This document shows positions 43,728 to 52,932 of a stretch of DNA of 64,000 nucleotides, piece after piece. The DNA is taken from the NCBI GenBank assembly GCA_027483535.1, contig JAIXUN010000003.1, forward strand, positions 620,001 to 684,000. Reading direction: 5' to 3'. This DNA comes from a bacterium. GTDB lineage: Bacteria; Armatimonadota; Fimbriimonadia; Fimbriimonadales; Fimbriimonadaceae. The notes below the pieces were generated by a model. The model had not been told where the DNA came from and ran no database searches. It saw nothing but the letters and a program-made list of their open reading frames with translations. A program made the position numbers and the translations under genes. Each line of letters starts with the position of its first letter. The stretch's first letter is position 1.

Positions 43728-44105
43728 TTAGTCCGGCAGAAGCACAACGCTCTCTTGCTCGTTGGGATCGGTTCGAGCAAGGATAGCGACGGCCCGAGAG
43801 TCGGTGGGATTGTAAGGACGATGCGGCACCCCAGCCGGAATGTAGACGTAGTCCCCTGCCGAAACACGATCGACATGTTCCATGTTGGGACCGTGCGTGA
43901 ACTCGGCGGTGCCTTCGAGCATGTAGATCGCCGTCTCGTGCGATTCGTGATAGTGAGCTTTGGCGGAGGCTCCGGGTGGCATCACCAGCATGTGCATGCA
44001 GATGCCTTCTGATCCCGCCGATTCGGCGGAGATGCCGGAAAAGTAGTCCAGCCCTTGCTTCCCGTGGAACGGATCAGAGCTCCGGATGATTCGGCAAGCC
44101 TTCAT
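43728..44105 (-). CDS. Cupin-domain protein
   Basis: A 125-residue single-domain cupin. Motif 1 is present as GASAKAHYHESHETAIYMLEGTAEF (HxH-type ligands and Glu) and motif 2 as GDYVYIPAGVPHRPYN (G-D...P.G..H). This fits a metal-binding cupin used as a dioxygenase, sensor or sugar-isomerase-like protein; the substrate is unknown. The minus-strand TAATCT lies 6 nt before its ATG. Its promoter region is shared with the divergent TPR-thioredoxin gene. Confidence 0.88.
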   Translation of the reverse strand: MKACRIIRSSDPFHGKQGLDYFSGISAESAGSEGICMHMLVMPPGASAKAHYHESHETAIYMLEGTAEFTHGPNMEHVDRVSAGDYVYIPAGVPHRPYNPTDSRAVAILARTDPNEQESVVLLPD

Positions 44106-44111
44106 GTCGGC

Positions 44112-44117
44112 AGATTA
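44112..44117 (-). promoter_or_regulatory. -10-like hexamer for cupin gene (leaderless type)
   Basis: TAATCT on the minus strand, 6 nt before the ATG at 44103-44105, without a Shine-Dalgarno. Confidence 0.45.
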
Positions 44118-44164
44118 CCGAAGCGATGAGTTGGAGGAATTCTATCAGCCTCGGCCAACCGTGT

Positions 44165-44170
44165 TAGACT
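44165..44170 (+). promoter_or_regulatory. -10-like hexamer for TPR-thioredoxin gene (leaderless type)
   Basis: TAGACT, 5 nt before ATG 44176; no ribosome-binding sequence between. Confidence 0.4.
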
Positions 44171-44175
44171 GCCGC

Positions 44176-46368
44176 ATGAATCGCATCGCAGCACTGATTG
44201 CTTCGCTCCCGATTGCTTGCGTTGCATTTGGGCAAGTCAATCCAAGCTTTGGTCACTCCCACTTGGGATCGGCGTTCGATACCGGGCTGCGATCGAAACC
44301 CTGGAAGTTCGAGGGCATCGGCAACTCGCCATTCCCCATTTCCACGAAGAACCCGGAAGTTCAAGCTTGGTACGACCAAGGCAACGCCCTTCTCCACAAC
44401 TTTTGGTTTGAAGAGGCTGAACGCACTTTTCGGTGGTGCCTCAAGCTGGAACCAGAAAACGCAATGGTCTACTTTGGCCTTGCGCGATGCGGTCTCAACC
44501 TGTTCTCGTCGACCCCCTACCCCGGCCCCGAGCTAACTCGGTCCAAGCAATTTTTGAAAGAGGCCGTGAAGCGCAAAGGCTCGGTAACTGAGCGAGAACG
44601 CCTTTACATAGAAACTTGGGACGCCGCATGGGCCAAATCGGGCGAGGAAACGAGCAAGGAACTGGTGAAGCACTTAGAAGCGCTTTGCTTGAAGTATCCC
44701 GACGATATTGAAGCCAAGTGCCAACTCGCCTTCTTCAACATGGGCAAGGGGAGCGCGCTCGCCAATGAGTACATGATTCAGCAGGTGCTTAAGGTGAATC
44801 CGCTCCATCCGGGAGCGCATCACGCGCGCATCCACAACTGGGACGGCGAGAACGGGAGTCAGGCTCTGGTGAGCTGCGAGCAGTACGGTCGAATTGCGCC
44901 CACTTCAGGTCATGCCAATCACATGCCCGGACACATTTATTCCGGCATCGGCATGTGGCATGAAGCCGCGATCGCTATGGATAGCGCGACCCGTGTTGAA
45001 CTGCGACACATGACGGAGCGCATGGCGTTCCCTTCCGAAAGTTGGAACTACCCCCACAATCGAGACTACTTAAGCTACATCCAGGAGCAACTCGGCAAGG
45101 CGGACGCCAGCCTCGCCGGAAGCCGAGACATTCTGAATGCTCCCAAAGATCCGACCGTCCCGACCTCCCAGTATCCAGCGATCTTCCCTTTCACTCGGGC
45201 GTTGCTGAAGTTCGGAATGTGGGAGCGCATTCTTGATGAGAAGACCTGGCCCGCGGGCTTGGAAGAGCAGTGGATGGTGTTCAAACTCGCCGCTCAGGCC
45301 ATTGCCCATGCCGAATTGGGTAACAAAGAGGCCGCGCGAGAGACGTTTGAACAAATTGGGGCGGGTCTAAAGGCAATGATTGCCGCCGAGGTCGCAAAGT
45401 TGCCCGACCAAGCCGACAAGATTCGAAAAGACATCGAAGACAACATGCCTATCCTATTCAGAATCGCTGAGGCGAAGGTGTTGACTGCGGAAGGGAAGCG
45501 GCTGGACGGTCAGCGCATATTACTGGAATTAGCCGAAAAAGAACGCGTGGTTCGCGAGAAGGGATCGTTTGCCAACGACCCCCCTGTCGACCCCTGGCCG
45601 GCACTTCGGTTGGTGGGCGATATGTTGCTTTCCAACGGAGACCTAAAGGGCGCGGCGGATGCCTATGAGCAAACGCTTAAGAACGTCCCGAACGATGCCT
45701 GGAGTTTGGCGGGCTTAGCGAAAGCCCATCACCGATTAGGGAACCAGGAGCAAGCTTCCCGGTATGCGGCGAGGTTCTTATCGGTTTGGAGCGGGGCCGA
45801 CCCTGATCTTCAGTTGAAAAAGGAGATATTGGCGCTCAACCTAAACGTAGAGCCGAAGAGCGAGACCCCTAAGCCAGAGCGTGCATACAGCCCTGCCTCT
45901 TTGGACGCTCTGGGTCCGAGCAACTGGCAACCATTCACTGCTCCTGATCTCGACTGTCTGGACGTCAACGGCAAGCGAGTCCGGCTAGCGGATTTCAAAG
46001 GGAAGAACGTCCTGATGGTGTTCTATCTCTCCGACCAGTGCGTGCACTGCGTCGATCAGTTGACCGCCATCAACAAGCGGATCACCGAGTTTTCAGACCT
46101 CAATACGGTGGTGCTGGGCGTCAGTTCTGCGAAGCCTGCGACCAACAAACAGTCTCTGAAACTTGCTCCGTTTTCCATCAAGTTGCTCTCGGATACGAAT
46201 CATTCGAACGCGCGGAGATTTGCAAGCTACGACGACTTCGAGGAAATGGAACTGCACTCCACGATCTTGATCGACGGCTCGGGCCGGGTTCGGTGGAAGA
46301 AGACGGGCGGCGACCCCTTTACGGATATCGACTATCTCATCAAAGAGATCAATCGATGGCAAAAGTAA
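44176..46368 (+). CDS. Secreted TPR protein with C-terminal thioredoxin-like domain
   Basis: A 730-residue exported protein (signal MNRIAALIASLPIACVAFGQ). Residues about 60-120 and 420-560 hold TPR-like helices (YDQGNALLHNFWFEEAERTFRWCLKLEPENAMVYFGLARC; DAYEQTLKNVPNDAWSLAGLAKAHHRLGNQEQASRYAARF). The last 150 residues are an AhpC/TSA-type redoxin: DLDCLDVNGKRVRLADFKGKNVLMVFYLSDQCVHCVDQLTAI with active-site CVHC and later the cis-Pro region expected after STILIDGSGRVRWKKTGGDPF. It resembles extracytoplasmic peroxiredoxin/TlpA-like proteins of unknown partner. Confidence 0.85.
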   Translation: MNRIAALIASLPIACVAFGQVNPSFGHSHLGSAFDTGLRSKPWKFEGIGNSPFPISTKNPEVQAWYDQGNALLHNFWFEEAERTFRWCLKLEPENAMVYFGLARCGLNLFSSTPYPGPELTRSKQFLKEAVKRKGSVTERERLYIETWDAAWAKSGEETSKELVKHLEALCLKYPDDIEAKCQLAFFNMGKGSALANEYMIQQVLKVNPLHPGAHHARIHNWDGENGSQALVSCEQYGRIAPTSGHANHMPGHIYSGIGMWHEAAIAMDSATRVELRHMTERMAFPSESWNYPHNRDYLSYIQEQLGKADASLAGSRDILNAPKDPTVPTSQYPAIFPFTRALLKFGMWERILDEKTWPAGLEEQWMVFKLAAQAIAHAELGNKEAARETFEQIGAGLKAMIAAEVAKLPDQADKIRKDIEDNMPILFRIAEAKVLTAEGKRLDGQRILLELAEKERVVREKGSFANDPPVDPWPALRLVGDMLLSNGDLKGAADAYEQTLKNVPNDAWSLAGLAKAHHRLGNQEQASRYAARFLSVWSGADPDLQLKKEILALNLNVEPKSETPKPERAYSPASLDALGPSNWQPFTAPDLDCLDVNGKRVRLADFKGKNVLMVFYLSDQCVHCVDQLTAINKRITEFSDLNTVVLGVSSAKPATNKQSLKLAPFSIKLLSDTNHSNARRFASYDDFEEMELHSTILIDGSGRVRWKKTGGDPFTDIDYLIKEINRWQK

Positions 46369-46399
46369 ACGCTACGGTGTAGCCGCCCAATACCTGAGC

Positions 46400-49270
46400 T
46401 CAGGTCTTGTAAACGTACTCTGTCTTGACCTGAGCGCCCGTGTTGTCGATAGTGCCCCAGCCGTGGGCATCGATGAAAGCGCACCGAACTTTGCCGCCTT
46501 TCAACTTCGGTGAGAGGCTCACTTTCCGATTCGGGCTGTCGATATGCATGCCGGTAAGGGCTAGGTACGCCCCGAAAGATGCCATTGCTCGGCCGTAATG
46601 GTCGCTGCATTCGACTTCGTTGAACGGATTCCGCTTATCGCCGGAGTACCGATCATGAATGGCTTTCACAACAGAGAGTCCTTCTTTTACCAATCCTTCC
46701 GAGATCATGGTTGCGGCGGCTTGGTACTCGAATCCGCTCATGCACTCATTGAAGTAAGCGGCGGCCCAGGCATCTTGCCCTTTACCTGTGGCCCGCTCGG
46801 CACCGCCTCTTGGGAAGCTGCACATCACCAAGCCGGGTTCGCCGGGCATGGCGTACCACCTGCCACCAACGATGCCGCGCACCTTGCGACGATAATCCCA
46901 GATATCCAAATAGAAGTTGTGCTTGTACAAAGCAGCCATTGCCGACTTTGCCTGTGCTGCCGGCACAACCGGAGGAAGACCGAGTTGATGGCTCCAGAAC
47001 TGCCCATACAACTGGTCGATGTGGCACCCGATATTGGTGTTGTTGGCTTCGGGATGGGCCGGATCGGGCTTGTTGATGAAGTATTCGCCGTTATAGAGAT
47101 CCTTCACCAGATGTTGCGAGCCCGCCGTCGCTAGCTTGCGACACTTATCGGCGAAGGAGTCGTCTTTCATTAGCTTCGCCATGGCTTCACCCGCCCACAG
47201 GGCGGCAACGTAAAGCGACGAGATCCACGCAATCGGTCCGTACCAAGCCGCATCCAGGGTGTTGTATTGCCCTCCTTCCAGGATGCCATCGGCGTCCTTG
47301 TCCTCGGCAATAACGTATTCCAAAGACTTCTTGATGGCGGGCCACTTTTGGTTCAAAAAGGTCTGATCCTTCGACATCAAGTGCTCGCGATAGCTCCTGA
47401 GCACGCACGAGATTTGACCATCGTGAGCCACACTCCGGCCGAACTCGCCTCGGTAATCGATGGCGCCGGAAGGTTGAAAAGCGTAACCGTAATCGATCTT
47501 CTCCCTTAAGTATCGTTCGACCTGCGGAAACACCCTTGCGATGGCTTGCGCGTAGCCCCAAACGTGCGTGCAGGTTCCCGCACAACACCCAACACCTTCC
47601 CAAAAGTAGAACCGACCTTCGGCGTTCAATCGGTGACAAGTGGTGGTCGCCAGGGTGGACGTGTTCACGAAGGTTCGGTCTAAGAACCAGTAAGGGAGCG
47701 ACGAGTCGTACCAGGTCTTGTTCCAAAGCCGGGTCGTCTCCGAGAGGCTTTTCCAGTTGGTTTTCAGATCGTCCAGAACGGCATCAACCGACTTCCACCG
47801 GTTGGCGTACCAATGCGTCCTACCGGGCAGTGAAACGGGAGTGTTCGGGAATCGCCAGGCAATCAGGAAGGTGACTTGCTTCGACTCGCCGGGATTCAGC
47901 GAGAAGTCGCTCCGGACGAGGAAATTGTTTCTATCGACCGTGATGGTGGCCTTTCCTTGCAGGATTTCGACTCCGAACTCGCCAAAGTCACCCGCCTTGT
48001 CAAGCTCGGTCGCTTGCTTAGAAACATCGGTCTGAATGATCTCACCAACGGAGACTTGGCCCCATCCCCCGGATACCGAATCGACGATTTGCAGGGTGAC
48101 GGTTTGACCTTCGAACTCCTTGACGTTCATGGATTTCCACGTCATCCGATTGCTGAAGTCGCCTGTGAGGCTGCGAACAACATTGCCATTGATCAGCAAG
48201 TTGATGCAGGTTCCCCCAACGTGGCCCCCACCCCCTATCCGAACGCTGAGATACTCTCGGCTGATCACAAACGGCGGGGAAGTGAGCGTTCCCTTATGCA
48301 CATCGCCATCGACAACGTTTTCGCCGTTACGCGTTTGGTGGGTGTTCACCACAAACTCGGTTCCTGCAGCAACGTCGCCCATGTACGCAGGCAGGTCTTT
48401 CACCCGTTGCGGACCCGTTCCGAAGGCCGTTCCGGTCGCCTTCCAATCACCGTAGGTTCCTGAAGCCCAAGACTCGAAAACAATATCCGACCTAACTCCG
48501 GTTAACGGCTTGCTCCGAGCGGAGACAACCACGCGATTGCCTTCTGCTTTGTGAAGGAACTCGAAATCCCCGCGAGACTTCTTGCTTTGACAAAGAACCG
48601 GGTTTTCGAACGCGTAGCTGAGGTGGCACTTTTCAACCTGAGTTCCAACGTTACGGACCGTGAATGTGAGCGTGGTCGCGGGGTACGAGGATCGATCGAT
48701 GTCGAGCGGGATGAACGGCGAAAACGCTTCGAGGTCCATCTCCACTTCGGAATCTCCCTTTCGGTACTCCACCCGCCCGATCGGATACTCCCCGCGAAAA
48801 GTGATGTCGCCAAACTTGACGCTTAGGCCCGTGGGGATGGCAACGTTGGGAGTCTGGCCCCGCTCGACATATAGTTCAAACCGTTGCCGAAACGGGCTTA
48901 CCTGACGCGATGGGCGAACGTAGTTTGCGCCGTCTTGCTCTCGAACGTTATCGCCTTGATAGATCACGTTTGGTTGCGAGATGGCTCCCACCTGGCCCAC
49001 GTTAAAGATGTCCCAGTTCCAAAGTTGACCGTCTCCCCCTAAGTAAACGGTTCCTGCAAAGCATCCACCCACGGGCATGCCGATGAACTGCAAGTCCGCG
49101 TTTGAGTAACGATCTGGGACGCCTCGCTTGAGCAACCGGTCCTCGGTCATCGGCCTAGGTTGGGACCCCGCTGACCCCGGTGACCCTTGTGAACCGGCAC
49201 CCATCGCTTTCGGCCGGAGGGTGAGAGTGGCGGCAAGCGCCAGCGCATCGCGACGAGTGATATCTGCCAT
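46400..49270 (-). CDS. GH116-family glycosidase-like protein, exported
   Basis: A 956-residue protein with an N-terminal RR motif before a hydrophobic stretch (ITRRDALALAATLTL), suggesting Tat export. The N-terminal beta domain (LQFIGMPVGGCFAGTVYLGG..) and the C-terminal alpha/alpha barrel match glycoside hydrolase family 116 (bile-acid beta-glucosidase type): CCAGTCTHVWGYAQAIARVFPQVER, GRSVAHDGQISCVLRSYREH, and the acid/base region GQYNTLDAAWYGPIAWISSLY, then ATMISEGLVKEGLSVVKAIHDRY. The activity (beta-glucosidase, xylosidase or other) cannot be told from sequence. GAGGAG precedes ATG 49270. It is preceded by a RbsD-like gene 34 nt upstream. Confidence 0.86.
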   Translation of the reverse strand: MADITRRDALALAATLTLRPKAMGAGSQGSPGSAGSQPRPMTEDRLLKRGVPDRYSNADLQFIGMPVGGCFAGTVYLGGDGQLWNWDIFNVGQVGAISQPNVIYQGDNVREQDGANYVRPSRQVSPFRQRFELYVERGQTPNVAIPTGLSVKFGDITFRGEYPIGRVEYRKGDSEVEMDLEAFSPFIPLDIDRSSYPATTLTFTVRNVGTQVEKCHLSYAFENPVLCQSKKSRGDFEFLHKAEGNRVVVSARSKPLTGVRSDIVFESWASGTYGDWKATGTAFGTGPQRVKDLPAYMGDVAAGTEFVVNTHQTRNGENVVDGDVHKGTLTSPPFVISREYLSVRIGGGGHVGGTCINLLINGNVVRSLTGDFSNRMTWKSMNVKEFEGQTVTLQIVDSVSGGWGQVSVGEIIQTDVSKQATELDKAGDFGEFGVEILQGKATITVDRNNFLVRSDFSLNPGESKQVTFLIAWRFPNTPVSLPGRTHWYANRWKSVDAVLDDLKTNWKSLSETTRLWNKTWYDSSLPYWFLDRTFVNTSTLATTTCHRLNAEGRFYFWEGVGCCAGTCTHVWGYAQAIARVFPQVERYLREKIDYGYAFQPSGAIDYRGEFGRSVAHDGQISCVLRSYREHLMSKDQTFLNQKWPAIKKSLEYVIAEDKDADGILEGGQYNTLDAAWYGPIAWISSLYVAALWAGEAMAKLMKDDSFADKCRKLATAGSQHLVKDLYNGEYFINKPDPAHPEANNTNIGCHIDQLYGQFWSHQLGLPPVVPAAQAKSAMAALYKHNFYLDIWDYRRKVRGIVGGRWYAMPGEPGLVMCSFPRGGAERATGKGQDAWAAAYFNECMSGFEYQAAATMISEGLVKEGLSVVKAIHDRYSGDKRNPFNEVECSDHYGRAMASFGAYLALTGMHIDSPNRKVSLSPKLKGGKVRCAFIDAHGWGTIDNTGAQVKTEYVYKT

Positions 49271-49304
49271 AGATCGGTACTCCTCTTCGGTCTTTTCGGG
49301 AAAC

Positions 49305-49877
49305 TTAGCCGCCCTTAGACATGGCCTGGCGCAGCTCTTTTTCCGCCGAGTCCGACCAATACCCACACTCTAGCTGGAAGAAAACGCTGGTGTAAGGCTG
49401 AATGTGAGGGGTTTTGATCACCAACACCTTAAAAGACTTCCCGGCATCTTCCAATTTCGCAATGATGTCGGCATGGAGAAGGGTGGAAACATCCTTGCCC
49501 TTCAGAACCTTGGTGAGTGAGTTTCGGAACTTCCCAATCCCAGGTGTTCGGCTTTCTGGAACGAACTTGAGTTCTTGGTCTAAGTACACCATTGGTCGAA
49601 CGTGTTTGGCTTTGCCTATCGCGGTAACAACTCCTGCGACCGCGGTGAGGTGGGGGCAGTTCACCGTAACCATTTCGATACCCGGTGAGGTTTGAAGCGG
49701 ATATGCGGCATCCACAACCACCACCCAATTCCGGTGTCCCAGCTTGGGGAGCTTCGAACTCACGTATCGTTCGATGGCTGCTTGGGTTGTGGCGAGGTTG
49801 GTCGATTGCTGTTGAGCGGCGGGTTTCGAACCGACCAAGGGGATCATGGCGAGCAGGGCAAGCGGTGCCAACGTCAT
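49305..49877 (-). CDS. Possible RbsD/FucU-like sugar mutarotase fold protein
   Basis: A 190-residue protein with a hydrophobic N-terminus (LAPLALLAMIPLVGSKPA) that may be a signal peptide. The segment PKLGHRNWVVVVDAAYPLQTSP recalls the GHGDEIVIADANFP core of RbsD/FucU pyranases, and the C-terminal VLVIKTPHIQPYTSVFFQLECGY recalls their RTGE..PYANIIL end. Similarity is partial, so the assignment is tentative. It is transcribed with, and 34 nt upstream of, the GH116-like gene, which fits a role in handling released sugars. Confidence 0.55.
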   Translation of the reverse strand: MTLAPLALLAMIPLVGSKPAAQQQSTNLATTQAAIERYVSSKLPKLGHRNWVVVVDAAYPLQTSPGIEMVTVNCPHLTAVAGVVTAIGKAKHVRPMVYLDQELKFVPESRTPGIGKFRNSLTKVLKGKDVSTLLHADIIAKLEDAGKSFKVLVIKTPHIQPYTSVFFQLECGYWSDSAEKELRQAMSKGG

Positions 49878-50013
49878 AGTTGCGCGATGTTACCTGCGGG
49901 TTTATTGCAGAAAGGCTTCAGAGGCCGATCGTGGTATCCGACCTCTCAATGGGGAAGGTTGACTAAGGTTGTCGAAGGGTGAGTGCCCAATCAAGCTCGT
50001 GTCCGAAGAGAAG

Positions 50014-50520
50014 CTACCGACTAGCATCCCAGCTATAGGTGTGGCGGATGATCCACGGAGAGTTAGGGGCGAATCGAACCCTCTTTTGGATGGAGAAGTT
50101 GGACGGCGTGAGGGTGTAGGTGCGCTCGATCGTTGCCGGACGATCGTCGTCCTTGCCCTCGGCCTCCACGACAAACACGAGGGCATCCTTCGTGTGTCGG
50201 CGTTCGCGAATGGTTGCCCCATCAAACGTGCGACCGTCGTTGCTGAGCTTTACGATCGAGGAGGACTTTGCCTCGGGCTCTTTGGGGTAGCCGAACGCAA
50301 AGGTCCATTCACGGGGCTTTCCTTGAACCGGAGCAACGCTTAGCGTGGACTCGATGGAAGTTGGTTTGTTGGAGGTGTAGTCTAAGTACGTCAGGGTTCC
50401 TCGCCAATCCTTTGCTAGCAAGGGTTTGAGGTCGGCCGGGCTGAGGCTCGGATTCTTTTGTGCGGGCTCGCCCAACCCGAGCAAGGAAATCGCGGTGGCC
50501 AAAAAGACTGCACTAGACAT
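50014..50520 (-). CDS. Small secreted protein of unknown function
   Basis: A 168-residue exported protein (MSSAVFLATAISLLGLGEPA) with a beta-rich mature part (DWRGTLTYLDYTSNKPTSIESTLSV, WTFAFGYPKEPEAKSSSIVKL, RPATIERTYTLTPSNF), compatible with a lipocalin-like barrel. No motif identifies it. TAAGCT lies 6 nt before its ATG on the minus strand. Confidence 0.72.
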   Translation of the reverse strand: MSSAVFLATAISLLGLGEPAQKNPSLSPADLKPLLAKDWRGTLTYLDYTSNKPTSIESTLSVAPVQGKPREWTFAFGYPKEPEAKSSSIVKLSNDGRTFDGATIRERRHTKDALVFVVEAEGKDDDRPATIERTYTLTPSNFSIQKRVRFAPNSPWIIRHTYSWDASR

Positions 50521-50930
50521 TGGGTGAGCTTACAGCCGGATTCATCGATCTGGTCGTTTTTGCTAAGGACGCGTTTCAGAAGTCGCGATTTGCCCGGCGA
50601 GAGCCGCTTGTGTTTTTATCGCCCGTATCTCTTTCTCTGGGCCTTCGGTCTCGGTGCGGGGAGGTCGTTGGATCTCAGCGACTCCGAAATCATATAAGGC
50701 GTCGACAAGTGATCCCAAATTGATAAGTGGAAGTTCCTAGACCTATTTCGCAACTGACCAAAGTTCATGAGTCGAGTAGTGGTCGACAATAGGAGACGCC
50801 GTTCCAACCAATCGGGTAGTGCACTTTTGGATCAAATAAATTGGCGAGTTCAGGCTTCACTTGCCCGTCATCGAGCGCGGGAAATAGACACCTGTTCGAG
50901 CCGCCTGGGTTCTGACATACTTGGGGGACC
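50521..50930. other. Intergenic stretch with a short repeat
   Basis: About 410 nt between divergent genes, no credible open frame. It contains CCTTCGGTCTCGGTGCGGG at 50642-50660, identical to 52519-52537 in the tRNA-derived repeat array 1.9 kb away, so it may hold a decayed copy of that element. Otherwise nothing identifiable. Confidence 0.55.
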
Positions 50931-52235
50931 ATGCCGAAGGTGCTTTCGTCGGTTATTGCGCTATCTAGCTTTGCAACCTTCGGTATCGGAGTGTTTCAAA
51001 AGCCTTCGAACCCCGTCGCCCCGACATTCGCTGATGACGTCGCACCCATTTTGTACAAGCGATGCGCTTCGTGCCATAGCGATAGTCGTATCGCTCCGTT
51101 TTCTCTTGTGGGTTATGAAAACGCAAAGAAGCGAGCGCTCACGATTGTTGGCGTGACAGAGACCAACTTGATGCCGCCTTGGAAAGCCAAAGCCAACTAC
51201 GGCGAATTCAGAGACGTGGCCGCCCTGACCGAAGCAGAGAAGAAGATTCTGAAAAGATGGGCCGAAACGGGCGCGAAAGAGGGCGACCCAGCCAAAACGC
51301 CAAAGCCACCGACAGTTGTTCCAGGTTGGCGACTGGGCAAGCCTGCCTACATCCTTGCACCAAGCAAAGAAACCCCCATTCCTGCCGAGGGGAGAGATTT
51401 CTTTCGTGACTATCTGATTGATCCGCAGGTAACGAAGCCAACTTGGATTCGAGCAATAGACTTCCTTCCGAAGGAGCAAGGCACGGTCCACCACATCATC
51501 CCGTCGCTCATCAAAAAGGAAGAGGCGGAGAAGTTGCGGAAAATCAAGTTCGATTTTGCGGATGAGAGTTGGAAGCCGGAGTCGATTCAGAGCGTCGAGA
51601 CTTACAACGTTCTCGGATTTTGGTCGACGGGAGCCCCACCCTTTGAGTCTCCGGAAGGGACTGCTTTTCTAGTGAATCCCGGAGATTGCTTCCTCCTCGA
51701 CGTTCACTACAAACCGAAAGGAAAACCCACAACGGAGCAACCGAAGGTTGCGCTGTACACCCAAGAGTCCGCTCCTAAAGACGAGATGTCGGTGAAGGTG
51801 GTCGCATCTGGGAATATCTACATTCAGCCGGGCGAGAAGAACGTTCGATTCTATGCCATCGGCCCGGAAACCGAACACGACACAACGATCTACGCCGTGT
51901 GGCCCCACATGCACTACCTTGGTAAGACCTTTAAGGCTTGGGTCAAGTTTCCCGGGGGTTTTTCCAAGCCACTCGTGGCGATTGACAGTTGGGACCCAGA
52001 TTGGCAACTGCTCTACTACCTCCGCGACCCGATGCGCGTGCCGAAGGGTTCCAAGATTTACGTGACCGGCACTTACGACAACACCGAAGACAATCCACGC
52101 AACCCGAATTCGCCGCCGAGTGTGGTCGAAGCAGGTGAATCATCGCGAGATGAGATGCTGTTCTTTGAGCTGTTCCAGGTTGAGCACAAACCGAAGGCAA
52201 AACCGGTTGAGGAAAAGAAGTCGCCCAAGAATTAG
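50931..52235 (+). CDS. c-type cytochrome fused to copper type II monooxygenase-like domain
   Basis: A 434-residue exported protein (signal MPKVLSSVIALSSFATFGIGVFQ). Residues about 38-130 are a haem domain (APILYKRCASCHSDSRIAPF; CxxCH), like the planctomycete-type cytochromes. Residues about 175-420 contain GTVHHIIPSLI and YAVWPHMHYLGKTFKAWVKF with WQLLYYLRDPMRVPKGSKI, corresponding to the Cu-histidine motifs of peptidylglycine/dopamine monooxygenase-like domains. A haem domain linked to such a domain could supply electrons to the copper site; that is an inference. A Lys-rich tail follows. Confidence 0.83.
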   Translation: MPKVLSSVIALSSFATFGIGVFQKPSNPVAPTFADDVAPILYKRCASCHSDSRIAPFSLVGYENAKKRALTIVGVTETNLMPPWKAKANYGEFRDVAALTEAEKKILKRWAETGAKEGDPAKTPKPPTVVPGWRLGKPAYILAPSKETPIPAEGRDFFRDYLIDPQVTKPTWIRAIDFLPKEQGTVHHIIPSLIKKEEAEKLRKIKFDFADESWKPESIQSVETYNVLGFWSTGAPPFESPEGTAFLVNPGDCFLLDVHYKPKGKPTTEQPKVALYTQESAPKDEMSVKVVASGNIYIQPGEKNVRFYAIGPETEHDTTIYAVWPHMHYLGKTFKAWVKFPGGFSKPLVAIDSWDPDWQLLYYLRDPMRVPKGSKIYVTGTYDNTEDNPRNPNSPPSVVEAGESSRDEMLFFELFQVEHKPKAKPVEEKKSPKN

Positions 52236-52319
52236 CCTCAACCTCACCGGTTGAAAATCGACTATCGGAAAAGAACAGGGTCTGCCGGAAGGATCGCTGG
52301 GAAAAGCCGGTGACCCTTT

Positions 52320-52762
52320 TGGTGGAGATAATGAGATGTCGCCTCCGGCGTGCTTGCTCCCTTCCCCGAGGTCAGGGAGTCGCGCAACGAACTCACGTGA
52401 GTTCTTACTCGTTGATCTCTAAAACCAAAAGACCCCTACCGTCGGCAGAGGTCTTTTGGTTATTTGGTGGAGATAATGAGATTTGCGCTCCGCTTAACCA
52501 TCCGAACCCTTCTGTCGCCCTTCGGTCTCGGTGCGGGTTCTCGGTTACGAACTCACGCGCGTCCTCACTCGTTGACCTACAACCAAAATGGCCACCGACA
52601 AATGCCAGTGACCCTTTTGGTGGAGATAATGAGATGTCGCCTCCGGCGTGCTTGCTCCCTTCCCCGAGGTCAGGGAGTCGCGCATCGAACTCACGTGAGT
52701 TCTCACTCGTTGATCTCTAAAACCAAAAGACCCCTACCGTCGGCAGAGGTCTTTTGATTTTT
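52320..52762. repeat. Three tandem units, each led by a tRNA-Ala 3' end copy
   Basis: TGGTGGAGATAATGAGAT, the reverse strand of the CCA end, acceptor and T-stem of the adjacent tRNA-Ala, occurs at 52320, 52465, 52618 and, in the tRNA itself, 52763 (spacing 145, 153, 145). Units 1 and 3 are almost identical over about 175 nt (offset 298). Each carries the 16 nt palindrome GAACTCACGTGAGTTC (52389-52404, 52687-52702) and a hairpin with arms CCAAAAGACC / GGTCTTTTGG (52425-52459 and its +298 copy, with one change). Unit 2 is diverged in its middle. No open frame. Confidence 0.88.
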
Positions 52763-52838
52763 TGGTGGAGATAATGAGATTCGAACTCACGACCTCTGCA
52801 GTGCGATTGCAGCGCTCTCCCAGCTGAGCTATATCCCC
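52763..52838 (-). tRNA. tRNA-Ala (anticodon CGC)
   Basis: Reverse strand: acceptor GGGGATA, D-arm GCTCAGCTGGGAGAGC, anticodon arm CTGCA-ATCGCAC-TGCAG with anticodon CGC, variable AGGTC, T-arm GTGAGTTCGAATCTCAT, acceptor TATCTCC, discriminator A and encoded CCA. All four stems form. It reads GCG codons. Confidence 0.97.
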
Positions 52839-52867
52839 ACTAGGATTCAAAAGGATACCCAGATAAG

Positions 52868-52902
52868 AAAAGGGGAATCGAACTAACTCGACTCCCCTTT
52901 TT
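52868..52902 (-). terminator. Terminator of PEP-CTERM gene at 52933
   Basis: Stem AAAAGGGGAATCGA / TCGACTCCCCTTTT (one mismatch) with a 6 nt loop, T-rich on the minus strand, directly beyond the stop at 52933. It also separates that gene from the tRNA. Confidence 0.85.
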
Positions 52903-52932
52903 GTTTCAAGATTCAACTATTAGGAGTTGATC

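Noticed and set aside
52320-52762. CRISPR array
   Set aside because: The repeated 18 nt are copies of the tRNA 3' end and the units are long (145-153 nt) and two of them nearly identical throughout, unlike spacers.
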